A stretch of 64,000 nt of DNA from assembly GCF_002844595.1 (NCBI RefSeq), contig NZ_PJNW01000006.1, positions 62,001 to 126,000 on the forward strand, given 5' to 3'. Under the pieces are notes generated by a model that ran no database searches, was not told the origin of the DNA, and was given only the letters and a program-made list of their open reading frames with translations. Of this stretch, positions 27,431 through 36,761 are shown one piece after another. Both the position numbers and the translations under genes were made by a program. Source of the DNA: Pleomorphomonas diazotrophica. Its GTDB lineage: Bacteria; Pseudomonadota; Alphaproteobacteria; Rhizobiales; Pleomorphomonadaceae. Positions within the stretch are counted from its first letter, which is position 1; each line of letters opens with the position of its first letter.

Positions 27431-28750
27431 TTACTTCGCGTTGGCGAGCAGCTCGTTGATGCGGGTCTCGGCGTCGGTCAGGGCCTGCTCGACGGGCTTG
27501 TCGCCGCGCATGGCAGAGCCGACTTCCTCGCCCTCGATCTCCTGGATCGAGAACTGGCGCTTGACGGCCGACGGCAGGGCGGTGCCGTTGACGGCCAGCG
27601 AGGCGATGTCACCGCGATGCGGCAGGTTCTTGAACTGCTCGCTCTCGATGATCGACTTGCGGACCGGCAGGTGGCCGGTGCGGGCCCACTCGTAGTTGTT
27701 GTCCCAGAGGAACTTCATGAACTCGACCGCCGAGGCGCGCTGCGCGTCGGAGAGGTCCTGCTTCAGGAGAACCCAGCTGTGACCGTCGGCCCAGACGCGC
27801 GGGCTGCCGGCGTAGAGCTGCGGGAAGGCGGTGACGGCATAGCCGTTGGCGAGCGCGCCGTCCTTCTTGGATTCCTGGTCGTAGGTGTCGATCAGCCAGG
27901 TACCGCAGATGAACACGCCACCCTCGCCGGCCGCGAAGGCCGACACGGAGGCCGCATAGTCCTGGTTCTTGGTGGTCAGGTCCTTGGAGAAGATGTCCGC
28001 CAGGAGCTGCAGGGCATTCTTCGCTTCCGGCGCCGAGAAGTTCACCTTGGTCGGGTCGGCGAAGAAGTCGACGTTCTGCTGGTAGAGCAGCGTGTCGAAG
28101 GTGCGAGTGTAGAAGGCCGTCTCGTTGGCGAGCGTCGAGATGAAGTAGGGCTTGCCCGTCTTGTCCTTGAACTGCTGGGCCTGCTGCATCAGCTCGTCGG
28201 TGCTCTTCGGCAGGATCGGCTTGCCCGCGCCATCGACGAGGCCGGCCTCTTTGAAGAGGTTCATGTTGATGTGCCACAGCCAGGTGTGGGTGTCGAAGGG
28301 CATGGCGTAGATCTTGCCATCCTTGGTGACACCCTGGCGGGAGGCGTCGGTCATGTCGTTGACGTCGATGCCGGCCTTGGCGAAGTCCTCGTCGAGGGGC
28401 TCGAGCAGGCCGCGCGACGAGTAGTCGGAGATGACCGCCTCGTGCATGACAGAGATGACCGGCGGCTCGCCCGAGCGGATGCGAGCGGTGAGCTGGTCAT
28501 AGCCCGGCCACTCGACGATCTCCGGCTTGACGACGGTGGTGGTGCTCTCGGCGTTGAACTTGTTGATCAGCGCGGTGATGATGCCGCACTCGCCGTTGGC
28601 CTTGGTCACGTCGGTGACGGTGCCATAGTCCGCCTCGCAGGCGCCGAAGAAGCGGGCGACAGAGATTTCGGTCTTGTCGGCCGCGAGTGCGGCGCCGGCG
28701 CCGGCGGTCAGGACCAGACCCGCCAGCAGGGCAGTAGTCAGCTTTCTCAT
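27431..28750 (-). CDS. ABC sugar transporter substrate-binding protein (family 1 type)
   Basis: 439 residues with a 23-residue signal peptide (MRKLTTALLAGLVLTAGAGAALA). The ATG is preceded by GGAGGAGGT. The fold is the extracellular solute-binding protein family 1 type (IITALINKFNAEST, YAMPFDTHTWLWHIN, FICGTWLIDTYDQ). Two cysteines near residues 38 and 54 may form a disulfide. The linked GH51 gene indicates arabinose-containing oligosaccharides as the cargo. Confidence 0.92.
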   Translation of the reverse strand: MRKLTTALLAGLVLTAGAGAALAADKTEISVARFFGACEADYGTVTDVTKANGECGIITALINKFNAESTTTVVKPEIVEWPGYDQLTARIRSGEPPVISVMHEAVISDYSSRGLLEPLDEDFAKAGIDVNDMTDASRQGVTKDGKIYAMPFDTHTWLWHINMNLFKEAGLVDGAGKPILPKSTDELMQQAQQFKDKTGKPYFISTLANETAFYTRTFDTLLYQQNVDFFADPTKVNFSAPEAKNALQLLADIFSKDLTTKNQDYAASVSAFAAGEGGVFICGTWLIDTYDQESKKDGALANGYAVTAFPQLYAGSPRVWADGHSWVLLKQDLSDAQRASAVEFMKFLWDNNYEWARTGHLPVRKSIIESEQFKNLPHRGDIASLAVNGTALPSAVKRQFSIQEIEGEEVGSAMRGDKPVEQALTDAETRINELLANAK

Positions 28751-28845
28751 TGGACCTCCTCCAATACGGCCGATCTCATTGAAAAACCCTCGCGCTCGGC
28801 CGGATATGCGCTGGATTCCGTCTTGCTGAACCCCTCCTCCGGGGG

Positions 28846-29691
28846 TCAGTTGATCGCCGCGCCGGCCACGGCCCGGACGATGTATTTCTGGAAGAACAAG
28901 TAGACGATGAACACCGGCAGGCCGGCGAAGATCGCCTGCGCCATCAGGAAGCCGAGGCCTTCCGACTGGGCGAAGTTGGTCTGGGTCGAAGCCATGCCGA
29001 CGGTGATGGTGAACATCTCCGGCTTGGTGGCCGAGATCAGCGGCCAGAGGTAGTCGTTCCAGGCGCCGAGGAAGGAGAAAATGCCGAGCGTCGCCTGGGC
29101 CGGAATGGTCAGGGGCAACAGCACCTTCCAGAAGATCTTGAAGCGCGAGGCATTGTCGAGCATCGCCGCCTCGTCGATATCCTTGGGGATCGCCTTGAAA
29201 TACTGGGTCATCAGGAAGACGCCGAAGGCACTCGACAGGCCAGGCAGGATGATCGCCGGGTAGGTGTTGTGCATCTTCAGGTCGGAGAACATCTGGTGGC
29301 GGGCGATGATCACCGCCTGCTCCGGCACGGCGAGGCCGAGCAGCACCAGCACGAAGATGATGTCGCGGCCCTTGAACTCGGCGCGGGCGAAGCCGTAGCC
29401 GGCGAGCGAGGACAGCACCAGGATGCCGACGGTGACGCCGATCGACACCACCGCGCTGTTCCACAGCCAACGGAACACGCCCGACGACTGGAAAATATCC
29501 GTGTAATTCTTGATCGTGTAGGGCGGATGGAAGGCCGAGGCCGTCGAGATCATCAGCTCCGAGTTGGGCTTGAACGACAGGAGAAGCGTCCAGGCGATCG
29601 GCAGCATCCACATGATGGCGACAAGGATGACGGAGAACAGGATCAGCTTGTTGCCGATGCCGCGGCCGACGATGTGTTCACTGGCAGCCAT
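28846..29691 (-). CDS. ABC sugar transporter permease (MalG/AraQ type)
   Basis: 281 residues, six membrane helices, and the EAA loop DIDEAAMLDNASRFKIFWKVLLPL, which docks on the ATPase. Typical carbohydrate ABC permease of the MalG class. It starts three bases after the stop of the MalF-type permease gene, indicating coupled translation. Confidence 0.92.
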   Translation of the reverse strand: MAASEHIVGRGIGNKLILFSVILVAIMWMLPIAWTLLLSFKPNSELMISTASAFHPPYTIKNYTDIFQSSGVFRWLWNSAVVSIGVTVGILVLSSLAGYGFARAEFKGRDIIFVLVLLGLAVPEQAVIIARHQMFSDLKMHNTYPAIILPGLSSAFGVFLMTQYFKAIPKDIDEAAMLDNASRFKIFWKVLLPLTIPAQATLGIFSFLGAWNDYLWPLISATKPEMFTITVGMASTQTNFAQSEGLGFLMAQAIFAGLPVFIVYLFFQKYIVRAVAGAAIN

Positions 29692-29694
29692 GGC

Positions 29695-30624
29695 TTATTC
29701 CTCCACGCGCTTGCGGGATGCGAAGAACTGGGCGAGCGCGGCGACCGCCATGATCAGGAACAGGATTTCCGATGCGGCGGCGGCGTAACCGAGGTTCCAG
29801 GAGCGGAAGCCCTGTTCGTAGATGAACAGAACGATCGGGCGCGAGGCGTTGTTGGGGCCGCCCTGGGTGAGCAGCTGGGCCTGGCCGAACAGCTGGAACT
29901 GGGCGACGATCTCGTAGATGACGACGACCAGCATGGTGCGCCGGATCGACGGCAGGGTGATCGACCAGAAGGAGCGCCAGCGGCTGGCATTGTCGAGGGC
30001 GGCGGCCTCGTAGAGCTCGCCGGGGATCTGCTGCAGGGCCGCGAGAAACAGCATCATCGGCAGACCGATGATCCACCAGATGGTGGTGATGGCCACGGCC
30101 GGCAGCGCCAGCGACGCCGTGGTGATGAAGGCGATCGGCTCCAGGCCGAGCAGCCTCATCAGGCTGGCGATGGCGCCGTTGCCGGGCATGTACATCATCT
30201 TCCAGATGATGGTGACGATGGTGACCGACAGAACCGAGGTGCCGAAGAAGATGGCGCGCAAGGTCGCCGACGTGCGGTCGCTGCGGTTGAGGGCGAGTGC
30301 CAGGAGAAGGCCGATCGCCACGAACACCGGCACCGTCATCAGAACGAAGAGGACGGTGTTCCACACCGTGCCGATGAAGATCTTGTCGTTGAACAGGCGA
30401 TAGTAGTTGGCGAGCCCGGCAAACTTCGACGTGTCGTCGAACATGTCGGACTCGAGCATCGACATCCAGATGCCCTTGAACAGCGGGTAGACCAGCAGCA
30501 CGACGTAGAACACCATGTAGGGTGCCACGAACAGCGCGTTGCTCCAGCGCGGGCCGATCGAGGCGCCCGTCGGGCGCTTGACCGCTGCGACCGCCTTGCC
30601 GGGCGATAGCGTTGCGTCCGTCAT
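29695..30624 (-). CDS. ABC sugar transporter permease (MalF/AraP type)
   Basis: 309 residues with six membrane helices and the EAA loop LYEAAALDNASRWRSFWSITLP. The ATG at 30624 has GGAGGG six bases upstream; the frame extends five codons further to 30639 without a better start. It partners the MalG-type permease. It begins 11 bases after the ATPase gene ends. Confidence 0.92.
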   Translation of the reverse strand: MTDATLSPGKAVAAVKRPTGASIGPRWSNALFVAPYMVFYVVLLVYPLFKGIWMSMLESDMFDDTSKFAGLANYYRLFNDKIFIGTVWNTVLFVLMTVPVFVAIGLLLALALNRSDRTSATLRAIFFGTSVLSVTIVTIIWKMMYMPGNGAIASLMRLLGLEPIAFITTASLALPAVAITTIWWIIGLPMMLFLAALQQIPGELYEAAALDNASRWRSFWSITLPSIRRTMLVVVIYEIVAQFQLFGQAQLLTQGGPNNASRPIVLFIYEQGFRSWNLGYAAAASEILFLIMAVAALAQFFASRKRVEE

Positions 30625-30635
30625 TGATCCCTCCG

Positions 30636-31721
30636 TCACTGGCGTGCGTGGTAGGCGAGGCCGCCGGCGTCGAAGAGATGCGCGGTGGCGCCTTCGACCG
30701 CGAGACGCACGGCATCGCCCGGCTGGACCTGGCTGATGCCGGTGTCTTCGGCGACCAGCGTCGAGCCATCCATGAGGCGGATGTGCAGATGGGTGCGGTC
30801 GCCGAGACGCTCGACCACCTCCACCTTGCCGGGGAGGGCGCCATCGGGCCGGACGCGGATCGCCTCGGCACGGACGCCGACGCGGAGATCGCCGCCCGGC
30901 AGGGCCGCCACGGGAACGTGGGTGTCGATGATCGAGCCGTCGCCGAGCACGGCGGAGGCGAGGCCGCCGCGATCGTTGACCTGCACCGGCAGGAAGTTCA
31001 TGGCCGGCGAGCCGACGAAGCGGGCGACGAACTCGGTGGCCGGGCGACCGTAGATTTCCATCGGCGTGCCGACCTGCTCGACCTTGCGGGCATTCATCAC
31101 CACGATGCGGCTCGCCAGCGTCATCGCCTCGACCTGATCATGGGTGACGAAGATGGTGGTGGCGCGGGTCTGCTGGTGCAGACGGGCCAGTTCGACGCGG
31201 GTGCGGACACGCAGGGCGGCGTCGAGGTTGGAAAGCGGTTCGTCGAAGAGATAGGCCTTGGGGTCCTTGACCAGGGCGCGGCCGATGGCGACGCGCTGGC
31301 GCTGGCCGCCGGAGAGCTGGCCCGGCTTGCGCTTCAGGAGATGGCTGATCTCGAGGATGCGGGCGGCTTCCTCGATGCGGCGGGCGATTTCGTCCTCGGC
31401 CGTGCCAATGTTCCTGAGACCAAAAGCCAAGTTATCGAACACGGTCATGTGCGGATAGAGTGCATAGTGCTGGAACACCATGGCGACGCCGCGGGCCCCG
31501 GGGGGAAGACGATCCACCCGCTCGCCGCCGATGCGGATCTCGCCGCCGTCGACCGATTCCAGCCCGGCGATCATGCGCAGGAGCGTCGATTTGCCGCAGC
31601 CCGACGGGCCGAGGAAGGCGATGAACTCGCCGGAGTGGATGGTCAGCGACAGCTCCGAGATGACCTCGACGGAGCCGAACCGCTTGGACACCGAATCCAG
31701 TTCGATGCTGCTCACCTGCAT
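30636..31721 (-). CDS. ABC transporter ATP-binding protein (UgpC/MsmK type)
   Basis: 361 residues. Walker A GPSGCGKST, Q-loop FQHYALYPH, signature LSGGQRQR, Walker B YLFDEPLSNLD and H-loop VTHDQ are all intact. The C-terminal TOBE/OB domain is characteristic of carbohydrate (CUT1) ATPases. ATG 31721 is preceded closely by GGAGGAGA; upstream open frame is not protein-like. First gene of the arabinoside operon. Confidence 0.93.
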   Translation of the reverse strand: MQVSSIELDSVSKRFGSVEVISELSLTIHSGEFIAFLGPSGCGKSTLLRMIAGLESVDGGEIRIGGERVDRLPPGARGVAMVFQHYALYPHMTVFDNLAFGLRNIGTAEDEIARRIEEAARILEISHLLKRKPGQLSGGQRQRVAIGRALVKDPKAYLFDEPLSNLDAALRVRTRVELARLHQQTRATTIFVTHDQVEAMTLASRIVVMNARKVEQVGTPMEIYGRPATEFVARFVGSPAMNFLPVQVNDRGGLASAVLGDGSIIDTHVPVAALPGGDLRVGVRAEAIRVRPDGALPGKVEVVERLGDRTHLHIRLMDGSTLVAEDTGISQVQPGDAVRLAVEGATAHLFDAGGLAYHARQ

Positions 31722-32062
31722 TCTCCTCCACAAAACCAGTTTTCTTCTTATGGTATGATGATAAGATTGTACGGCGAGCAGGGGCCTTGTCAATCCTCGC
31801 GTTGGACATTTTTGGCGAGAAAAAGCTACAGCTAGAGCGCGCTTCCGGGCGGAAGAGCGGGACTCGCTGGGTGCCGTTTCACGCCGGGGCCTCGACCGGA
31901 CACGCTTTCCGAACGGGCAGCCAGCCCGCCGGACGGCCGAGCGTCCGCCTGCCAGGGGTCGATACAAGGCCGGCAGGTTGGCGCTCGAATTGGTGTGGCT
32001 GAGCAGACGCGCTTCGATCGGGCCGGTTCGGCTCGTCGGTGGACGCTCGGGGAAAGAGAAGT
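31722..32062. promoter_or_regulatory. Divergent control region of the arabinoside operon and GntR gene
   Basis: No gene is seen in this 341-base gap. An AT-rich patch at 31735-31775 holds an imperfect palindrome CTTAT-GGTATGATG-ATAAG (31747-31765), similar in style to the sites of FadR-type GntR regulators. It lies 26 bases upstream of the ATPase start and is the likely operator for the divergent regulator. The rest (31800-32050) shows nothing recognisable. Confidence 0.5.
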
Positions 32063-32800
32063 ATGTTCGAGAGAGATTCCACCATTGGCACCATGAGCGC
32101 ACAGGTCGCGCGCATCATCGGTACCCGCATCGTCTCGGGCGAATTCGGCCCCGGCGACTCGCTGCCGATCGAAGCCGAACTTTGCCAGGAGTATGGGGTC
32201 AGCCGGTCGACGGTGCGTGAGGCGGTGAAAAACCTCGCCGCCAAGCGGCTGATCGAGGTGGCGCCCAAGCTCGGCACGCGCGTGCTGCCCTTCGCCGACT
32301 GGAACCTTCTTGATCCCGACGTGCTCTCCTGGCGTCTCAGCGCCCAGTTCGACGAGCGCATCATCGAGGATCTCTACGAGGTGCGCCAATGCTTCGAGCC
32401 GCGCGCCTGCTATCTCGCCGCGCGTACCGGCACCCAGGACGACCACGACCGCATCGGGCGGCGCTATGCCGACATGGTGTCGATGCTGGATCAGGCGCCG
32501 CTGGCCGCCGGTGCTGAAAGCGAGTTCCACCTCGCCATCATCGCGGCGACGCACAACGGCCTGTTCGTGACCATCGGCGGCGCGGTGAAGACGGCGCTCA
32601 AGGCCTCCTTCAGCCTGACACAGAAGGATGCCAGCGGCACGCCCATCGATCTCGCGCCCTATGAGGAGGTGCTGTCGGCCATCCTGGCGCGCGATGGCGA
32701 GCGGGCCGAGGCGGCGATGCGACGCCTTCTCGACCTGTCGCGCCAGCGCGTGCTGGCGGCGGTCGCCCATCATCGCGAGCGCGGTCGCAGTTGGAGGTAG
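32063..32800 (+). CDS. GntR family transcriptional regulator, FadR (FCD) subfamily
   Basis: 245 residues. The winged helix-turn-helix is at about residues 12-80 (QEYGVSRSTVREAVKNLAAKRLI). The FCD effector domain follows, with the metal-binding motif set (YEVRQCFEP, FHLAI, H-containing tail LLDLSRQR). FCD domains bind carboxylates or sugar acids. The start is ATG 32063 after AAGAGAAG. Divergence from the ABC-GH51 operon suggests that it controls arabinoside uptake. Confidence 0.9.
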   Translation: MFERDSTIGTMSAQVARIIGTRIVSGEFGPGDSLPIEAELCQEYGVSRSTVREAVKNLAAKRLIEVAPKLGTRVLPFADWNLLDPDVLSWRLSAQFDERIIEDLYEVRQCFEPRACYLAARTGTQDDHDRIGRRYADMVSMLDQAPLAAGAESEFHLAIIAATHNGLFVTIGGAVKTALKASFSLTQKDASGTPIDLAPYEEVLSAILARDGERAEAAMRRLLDLSRQRVLAAVAHHRERGRSWR

Positions 32801-32803
32801 ACC

Positions 32804-32904
32804 AGAGATCTTCCGGTGGAATCAGGTTCACCGGAAAAGCTCTATCTCTCTGTTTAGGCGCGGTTCCGGACGCAAAACCGGTTTCCCCTTTTGCTGGAAC
32901 TGCT
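32804..32904. repeat. Pair of Hyphomicrobiales-type palindromic intergenic repeats
   Basis: The first unit is the hairpin AGAG-ATC-TTCCGGTG...CACCGGAA-AAG-CTCT (32804-32843), with a perfect 8-base-pair core and flanking 4-base arms. The second (about 32861-32904) contains AAAACCGGTTTCCCC and ends in TGGAACTGCTCT, resembling the short palindromic repeats scattered in this order. They fill the gap between convergent gntR and yehW and may also end transcription. Confidence 0.6.
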
Positions 32905-33690
32905 CTAGGCCGCGTTCGGGTCGACAGGCTGCGCCGCTACCGGGGCGCCGCGCCGTCTTGTCGCCCGGCGCGCCACCAACTGGAAGCCGTCGGAAATCAG
33001 CACCGCCAGGATACCGGTGATGACGCCGCCCTGGACGATGAAGGCGAGATTGTTGGAGAGAAGGCCGGCGATGATCACCTCGCCGAGGCCCTTGGCGGCC
33101 ACCGTCGAGCCGATGGTTGCCGTGGCGAGGCCGATGACGGCCGACAGCCGGATGCCCTCGACGATCAGCGGCAGGGCCAGCGGCAGCTCGACTTTCAGCA
33201 GGCGCTGGCGGCCGGTCATGCCCATGGCGGAGGCGGTTTCCACCACGGCGGGCGGCAGCGTCGACAGGCCGGTCAGCGTGTTCTCGAAGATGGGCAGCAG
33301 GCCGTAGAGGAACAGGGCCGTGCGAGTCGGCGCCTCGCCGAAGCCCATGGCCGGCACGGAGAGCGCCAGCACGGCCACCGGCGGAAAGGTCTGGCCGATG
33401 TTGACGACGGCGCGCGACAGGGCGAGGAACTCGGCGCCGGCCGGTCGCGTCACGAAGATGGCGAGCCCAACGGCCACCACGGCGGCGGCGAACGTCGACA
33501 GGGCGACGGTGAAGAGGTGCGACAGCGTCAGGTCGATGAGGCTTCCCTGGTTGTAGATGGCTGGCGCGCCGTTGCTGGTCAGCGGCGCCAGCAGGCCGGC
33601 GAAGCGGTCCGGTACCAGGAGGAAGGCGAGGAGCGCCGCGAAGACGACGAACCGCAGGATAAAGCCGGGGCGGGTCAGGTAGCGGGTCAT
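32905..33690 (-). CDS. yehW: ABC transporter permease of the glycine betaine/osmoprotectant type (YehW)
   Basis: 261 residues with six membrane helices and the loop ASAMGMTGRQRLLKVELPLALP, very like that of the upstream yehY product. It belongs to the OpuC/YehW permease family. Fourth gene of the order yehZ-yehY-yehX-yehW, identical to the enterobacterial osmF operon. Its start overlaps the yehX stop by four bases (ATGA). Confidence 0.85.
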   Translation of the reverse strand: MTRYLTRPGFILRFVVFAALLAFLLVPDRFAGLLAPLTSNGAPAIYNQGSLIDLTLSHLFTVALSTFAAAVVAVGLAIFVTRPAGAEFLALSRAVVNIGQTFPPVAVLALSVPAMGFGEAPTRTALFLYGLLPIFENTLTGLSTLPPAVVETASAMGMTGRQRLLKVELPLALPLIVEGIRLSAVIGLATATIGSTVAAKGLGEVIIAGLLSNNLAFIVQGGVITGILAVLISDGFQLVARRATRRRGAPVAAQPVDPNAA

Positions 33691-34625
33691 TTCGGTCGGA
33701 CCGCCTTGTTGGCGATGCCGCCGAGGCTGACGCGGCCGAGCGGCGCGCCGGCGGCGTCGACGACAGGCGCCGTCCTGCGGCCGGACCAGAGCAGTGCGCC
33801 GAGGCCTTCGTAGAGGCTGGCGTCGGCAGGAAGCGGGGTTCCGTCCGCCTCGCCGGGCTCGACGGCCGAGCCGAGCGATCCGAGCGTCAGGTAGCGGAAG
33901 GGGCGGTCGGCGGTGCCGATCAGGTCGTCGACGAAGGCATCGGCCGGCCGCGCCAGGATGTCGGCCGCCGGGGCATATTGCCGGAGGCGGCCGGCGTCCA
34001 TGACGGCGATGCGGTCGCCAAGGTGGACGGCCTCGGCCATATCGTGGGTCACCAGGAGGATGGTGGTGCCGGTGCGCCGCTGAATGGCCTTGAGGTCGGC
34101 TTGCGCCTTGGCGCGGATGATCGGATCGAGGGCGCCGAAGGGCTCGTCCATCAGGAGGAGGGTGGGCTTGGCGGCCATGGCCCGGGCGACGCCGACGCGC
34201 TGCTGCTGGCCGCCGGACAGTTCATGCGGATAGCGCCCCGCGAACTGGGCGTGATCGAGCTGGAACAGCTCCATCAGTTCCTCGACGCGGGCGGCGACCT
34301 TGGCGCGCTCCCAGCCGAGCAGCATCGGCACGGTGGCGATGTTGCGTGCGACCGTCCAGTGCGGGAACAGGCCATGGTTCTGGATGGCGTAGCCGATTGA
34401 TCGGCGGAGCTGGTGCGCCGGCATCGTCGATACGTTCTCCCCGTCGATGAACACGCGGCCGGCAGTCGGCTCGACCAGCCGGTTGACCATGCGCAGAAGG
34501 GTCGACTTGCCCGAGCCCGATGTGCCGACGATCACGGTGATCGTGCCGGCTTCGATGGTCATGTCGACGTTGTCGACGACGGCGGTGTCGCCGTAGACCT
34601 TGGTGAGATGGCTGAGTTCGATCAT
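33687..34625 (-). CDS. yehX: ABC transporter ATP-binding protein of the osmoprotectant type (YehX)
   Basis: 312 residues. Walker [10 protein letters not shown], signature [14 protein letters not shown], Walker [13 protein letters not shown] and H-loop VTHDMAEA are present. A short C-terminal region without a full pair of CBS domains follows the nucleotide-binding domain. It should drive import of betaine-like compounds. Start and stop both overlap neighbours by four bases, so translation is coupled. Confidence 0.87.
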   Translation of the reverse strand: MIELSHLTKVYGDTAVVDNVDMTIEAGTITVIVGTSGSGKSTLLRMVNRLVEPTAGRVFIDGENVSTMPAHQLRRSIGYAIQNHGLFPHWTVARNIATVPMLLGWERAKVAARVEELMELFQLDHAQFAGRYPHELSGGQQQRVGVARAMAAKPTLLLMDEPFGALDPIIRAKAQADLKAIQRRTGTTILLVTHDMAEAVHLGDRIAVMDAGRLRQYAPAADILARPADAFVDDLIGTADRPFRYLTLGSLGSAVEPGEADGTPLPADASLYEGLGALLWSGRRTAPVVDAAGAPLGRVSLGGIANKAVRPK

Positions 34626-35806
34626 GCCTTGCCTCTGGCGGTCATCTCGATGGCGGCGTCGAGCACGATGGCGGCGGCGAAGGCCAGGGCCACTGGCGGC
34701 AGCGCGCCGAGCAGGATGAGGTCGGCAGCCGTCTGGCCGAGCCCCTGGAACAGGAAGACGCCAAAGCCCCCACCGCCGATCAGCGCCGCCACCGTGGCGA
34801 GGCCGATGTTCTGGACGAGCACGATGCGGATGCCGGTGAGGATGACCGGCAGGGCGAGCGGCATTTCCACCTGGAGAAGACGCTGGCGGCCGGTGAGGCC
34901 CATGCCGCGTGCAGCATCGACCACGGCGCGCGACACGCCGTTGAGCCCGACCATGGTGTTGGCGACCATCGGCAGCAGCGAATAGAGGAACAACGCCAGA
35001 AAAGCCGGCGCCGCGCCGATGCCCCGGATGCCCAAGGCATGGGCGCCGGGCACGTGCAGGGCGATCCAGCCGAGCGGGGCGATCAGCATGCCGAACAGCG
35101 CGATCGACGGGATGGTCTGGATGACGTTGAGGACGTTGATCAGCGGCGCGCGGACGGCGCGCAGTTCATAGGCGAGGATGCCGAGCGGCAGACCGATGGC
35201 AATGGCGGCGGCAAGCGAGCCGGCGGCGAGTAGCAGGTGGGTGGTGGCCTCGCGCCAGAACACGTCGGCGCGGTTGCGGTATTCGGCAAGAAGCGAAAGT
35301 TGGCTCCAGGCGCCGGAGGCGAGGAGGGCGGCGATGAGGGCGATGGCGGCGGCGAGCGCCATCAACCGGCCGGCCGGTCCGAGCTTGAGCCGCACCATGG
35401 CATCGGTCAGCAATATGGCGCCGGCGAACAGCCCCACCCAGAAGCCACTCCCCGGCGCGACTCGGGCATAGGGATTGTCGGCCGGCGTCAGGTGGGCTCC
35501 CGCAACGCCGACCCCGATGGCCAGGGCACCCAGTGCCAGGGCGCCCAAGGCGAGACGAAGCGTCGGATGCTGGCTCGCCACTGCCGTCACGATGGCGGCG
35601 GCGAGCACGACGGTCACGACTGCCGCCATGGGCGTCGGCAGCGCGTCGAACAGATGCAGCCCCGAGCCCGAGGCGATGCGGGTGGCCCGGAAGGTGGCAA
35701 AGGGCAACGCCAGCGCCACCGCCATGAGGACGCCGATGACGACGCCGAGACGGTCGATGCGTAGCGGAGTTCCGCCATCTGTTCCGGCCTCTGCCAAAGT
35801 CGTCAT
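34622..35806 (-). CDS. yehY: ABC transporter permease of the osmoprotectant type, long form (YehY)
   Basis: 394 residues, longer than YehW because of three or four extra N-terminal membrane helices (about residues 15-160), as in E. coli YehY. The permease core has the loop AARGMGLTGRQRLLQVEMPLALP. Second gene of the operon; a hairpin in the 46-base gap separates it from the binding-protein gene. Confidence 0.86.
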   Translation of the reverse strand: MTTLAEAGTDGGTPLRIDRLGVVIGVLMAVALALPFATFRATRIASGSGLHLFDALPTPMAAVVTVVLAAAIVTAVASQHPTLRLALGALALGALAIGVGVAGAHLTPADNPYARVAPGSGFWVGLFAGAILLTDAMVRLKLGPAGRLMALAAAIALIAALLASGAWSQLSLLAEYRNRADVFWREATTHLLLAAGSLAAAIAIGLPLGILAYELRAVRAPLINVLNVIQTIPSIALFGMLIAPLGWIALHVPGAHALGIRGIGAAPAFLALFLYSLLPMVANTMVGLNGVSRAVVDAARGMGLTGRQRLLQVEMPLALPVILTGIRIVLVQNIGLATVAALIGGGGFGVFLFQGLGQTAADLILLGALPPVALAFAAAIVLDAAIEMTARGKA

Positions 35807-35824
35807 GCCAATCCCCTGGAAGAG

Positions 35825-35845
35825 GGGCGGAGGAGACCTCCGCCC
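35825..35845 (-). other. Intercistronic hairpin downstream of osmF/yehZ
   Basis: A perfect 9-base-pair stem GGGCGGAGG / CCTCCGCCC with a three-base loop and no T-run. It probably stabilises the binding-protein mRNA or attenuates transcription into the permease gene. Confidence 0.6.
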
Positions 35846-35852
35846 GAACGCA

Positions 35853-36761
35853 TTACTTCAGGAAGCCCTTGGACTTCAGATAATCCTCGGCGACCGCCTT
35901 GGCCGGCTCGCCGTTGATCTGGACGCGGGCGTTGAGCTCCTGCAGCGTCGTGAGGTCGAGGCTCTCGAAGATCGGCTTCAGCGTGTCGGGGATCGTCGGG
36001 TTGGCCTTCAGCACCTCTTCGCGGATGATGGCGACGGGCTGGTAGACCGGCTGCACCGACTTGTCGTCCTCGAGCACCACGAGGCCGGACGGGGCGATGG
36101 CGCCGTCGGTGCCGTAGACCATGGCGGCATTGGTGCCGTTGGTCTGGTCGGCCGCCGCCTTGATGGTGGCCGCCGTATCGCCGCCGGACAGCACGATCAG
36201 CTGGTCGGGCGTCAGCTTGAAGCCGTAGGTGGTCTGGAAGGAGGGCAAGGCGGCAGGCGAGTTGACGAACTCGGCCGAGCCGGCCAGCTTGACCTTGCCG
36301 CCCTTGGCAACCCAGGCGCCGAAATCGCTGAGCGACTTGACGCCGGCCTCGTCGGCCACCTCCTTCCGCAGCGCGATCGCCCAGGTGTTGTTGGCCGGCG
36401 ACGGGGTCAGCCAGACGATCTTGTTGGCCTCATAGTCAAGCTTCTTGGCCTCCTCATAGGCCTTGGCGGCATCCTTCCAGAGCGGATCGTCGGCCTTGTT
36501 GAAGAAGAAGGCGGCGTTGCCAGTATACTCGGGATAGATGTCGATCTCGCCGGCGGTGATCGCCTGGCGCACCACCGGCGTGCCGCCGAGCTGGATGCGG
36601 TCCTCGACCTCGATGCCGGAATTCTGCAGGGCGATGAGGACGAGGTTGCCGAGGACGCCGCCTTCGGTGTCGATCTTCGAGGACACCACGACCTTGGCGT
36701 CGGCGGTGCCGGCGAGAAGCCCAAGGGCAAGCACAGCGGCGGCGTATTTCACTTGAGGCAT
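35853..36761 (-). CDS. osmF: Osmoprotectant-type ABC substrate-binding protein (OsmF/YehZ, OpuAC family)
   Basis: 302 residues with a signal peptide (MPQVKYAAAVLALGLLAGTADA). OpuAC/OsmF features are VSSKIDTEGGVLGNL, EIDIYPEYTGNAAFF and ALRKEVADEAGVKSLSDF. In E. coli YehZ binds glycine betaine weakly; the cargo here is not certain. The ATG at 36761 has AGGAG seven bases upstream; a GTG one codon earlier is also possible. First gene of the operon. Confidence 0.88.
   Translation of the reverse strand: MPQVKYAAAVLALGLLAGTADAKVVVSSKIDTEGGVLGNLVLIALQNSGIEVEDRIQLGGTPVVRQAITAGEIDIYPEYTGNAAFFFNKADDPLWKDAAKAYEEAKKLDYEANKIVWLTPSPANNTWAIALRKEVADEAGVKSLSDFGAWVAKGGKVKLAGSAEFVNSPAALPSFQTTYGFKLTPDQLIVLSGGDTAATIKAAADQTNGTNAAMVYGTDGAIAPSGLVVLEDDKSVQPVYQPVAIIREEVLKANPTIPDTLKPIFESLDLTTLQELNARVQINGEPAKAVAEDYLKSKGFLK

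Noticed and set aside
27167..28903. 578-residue plus-strand ORF opposite the binding-protein gene
   Set aside because: Arg/Gly/Val-rich shadow frame of a well-conserved ABC binding-protein gene. Many similar shadows exist in this high-GC window (for example 458-1783, 8412-10037, 46984-48783).
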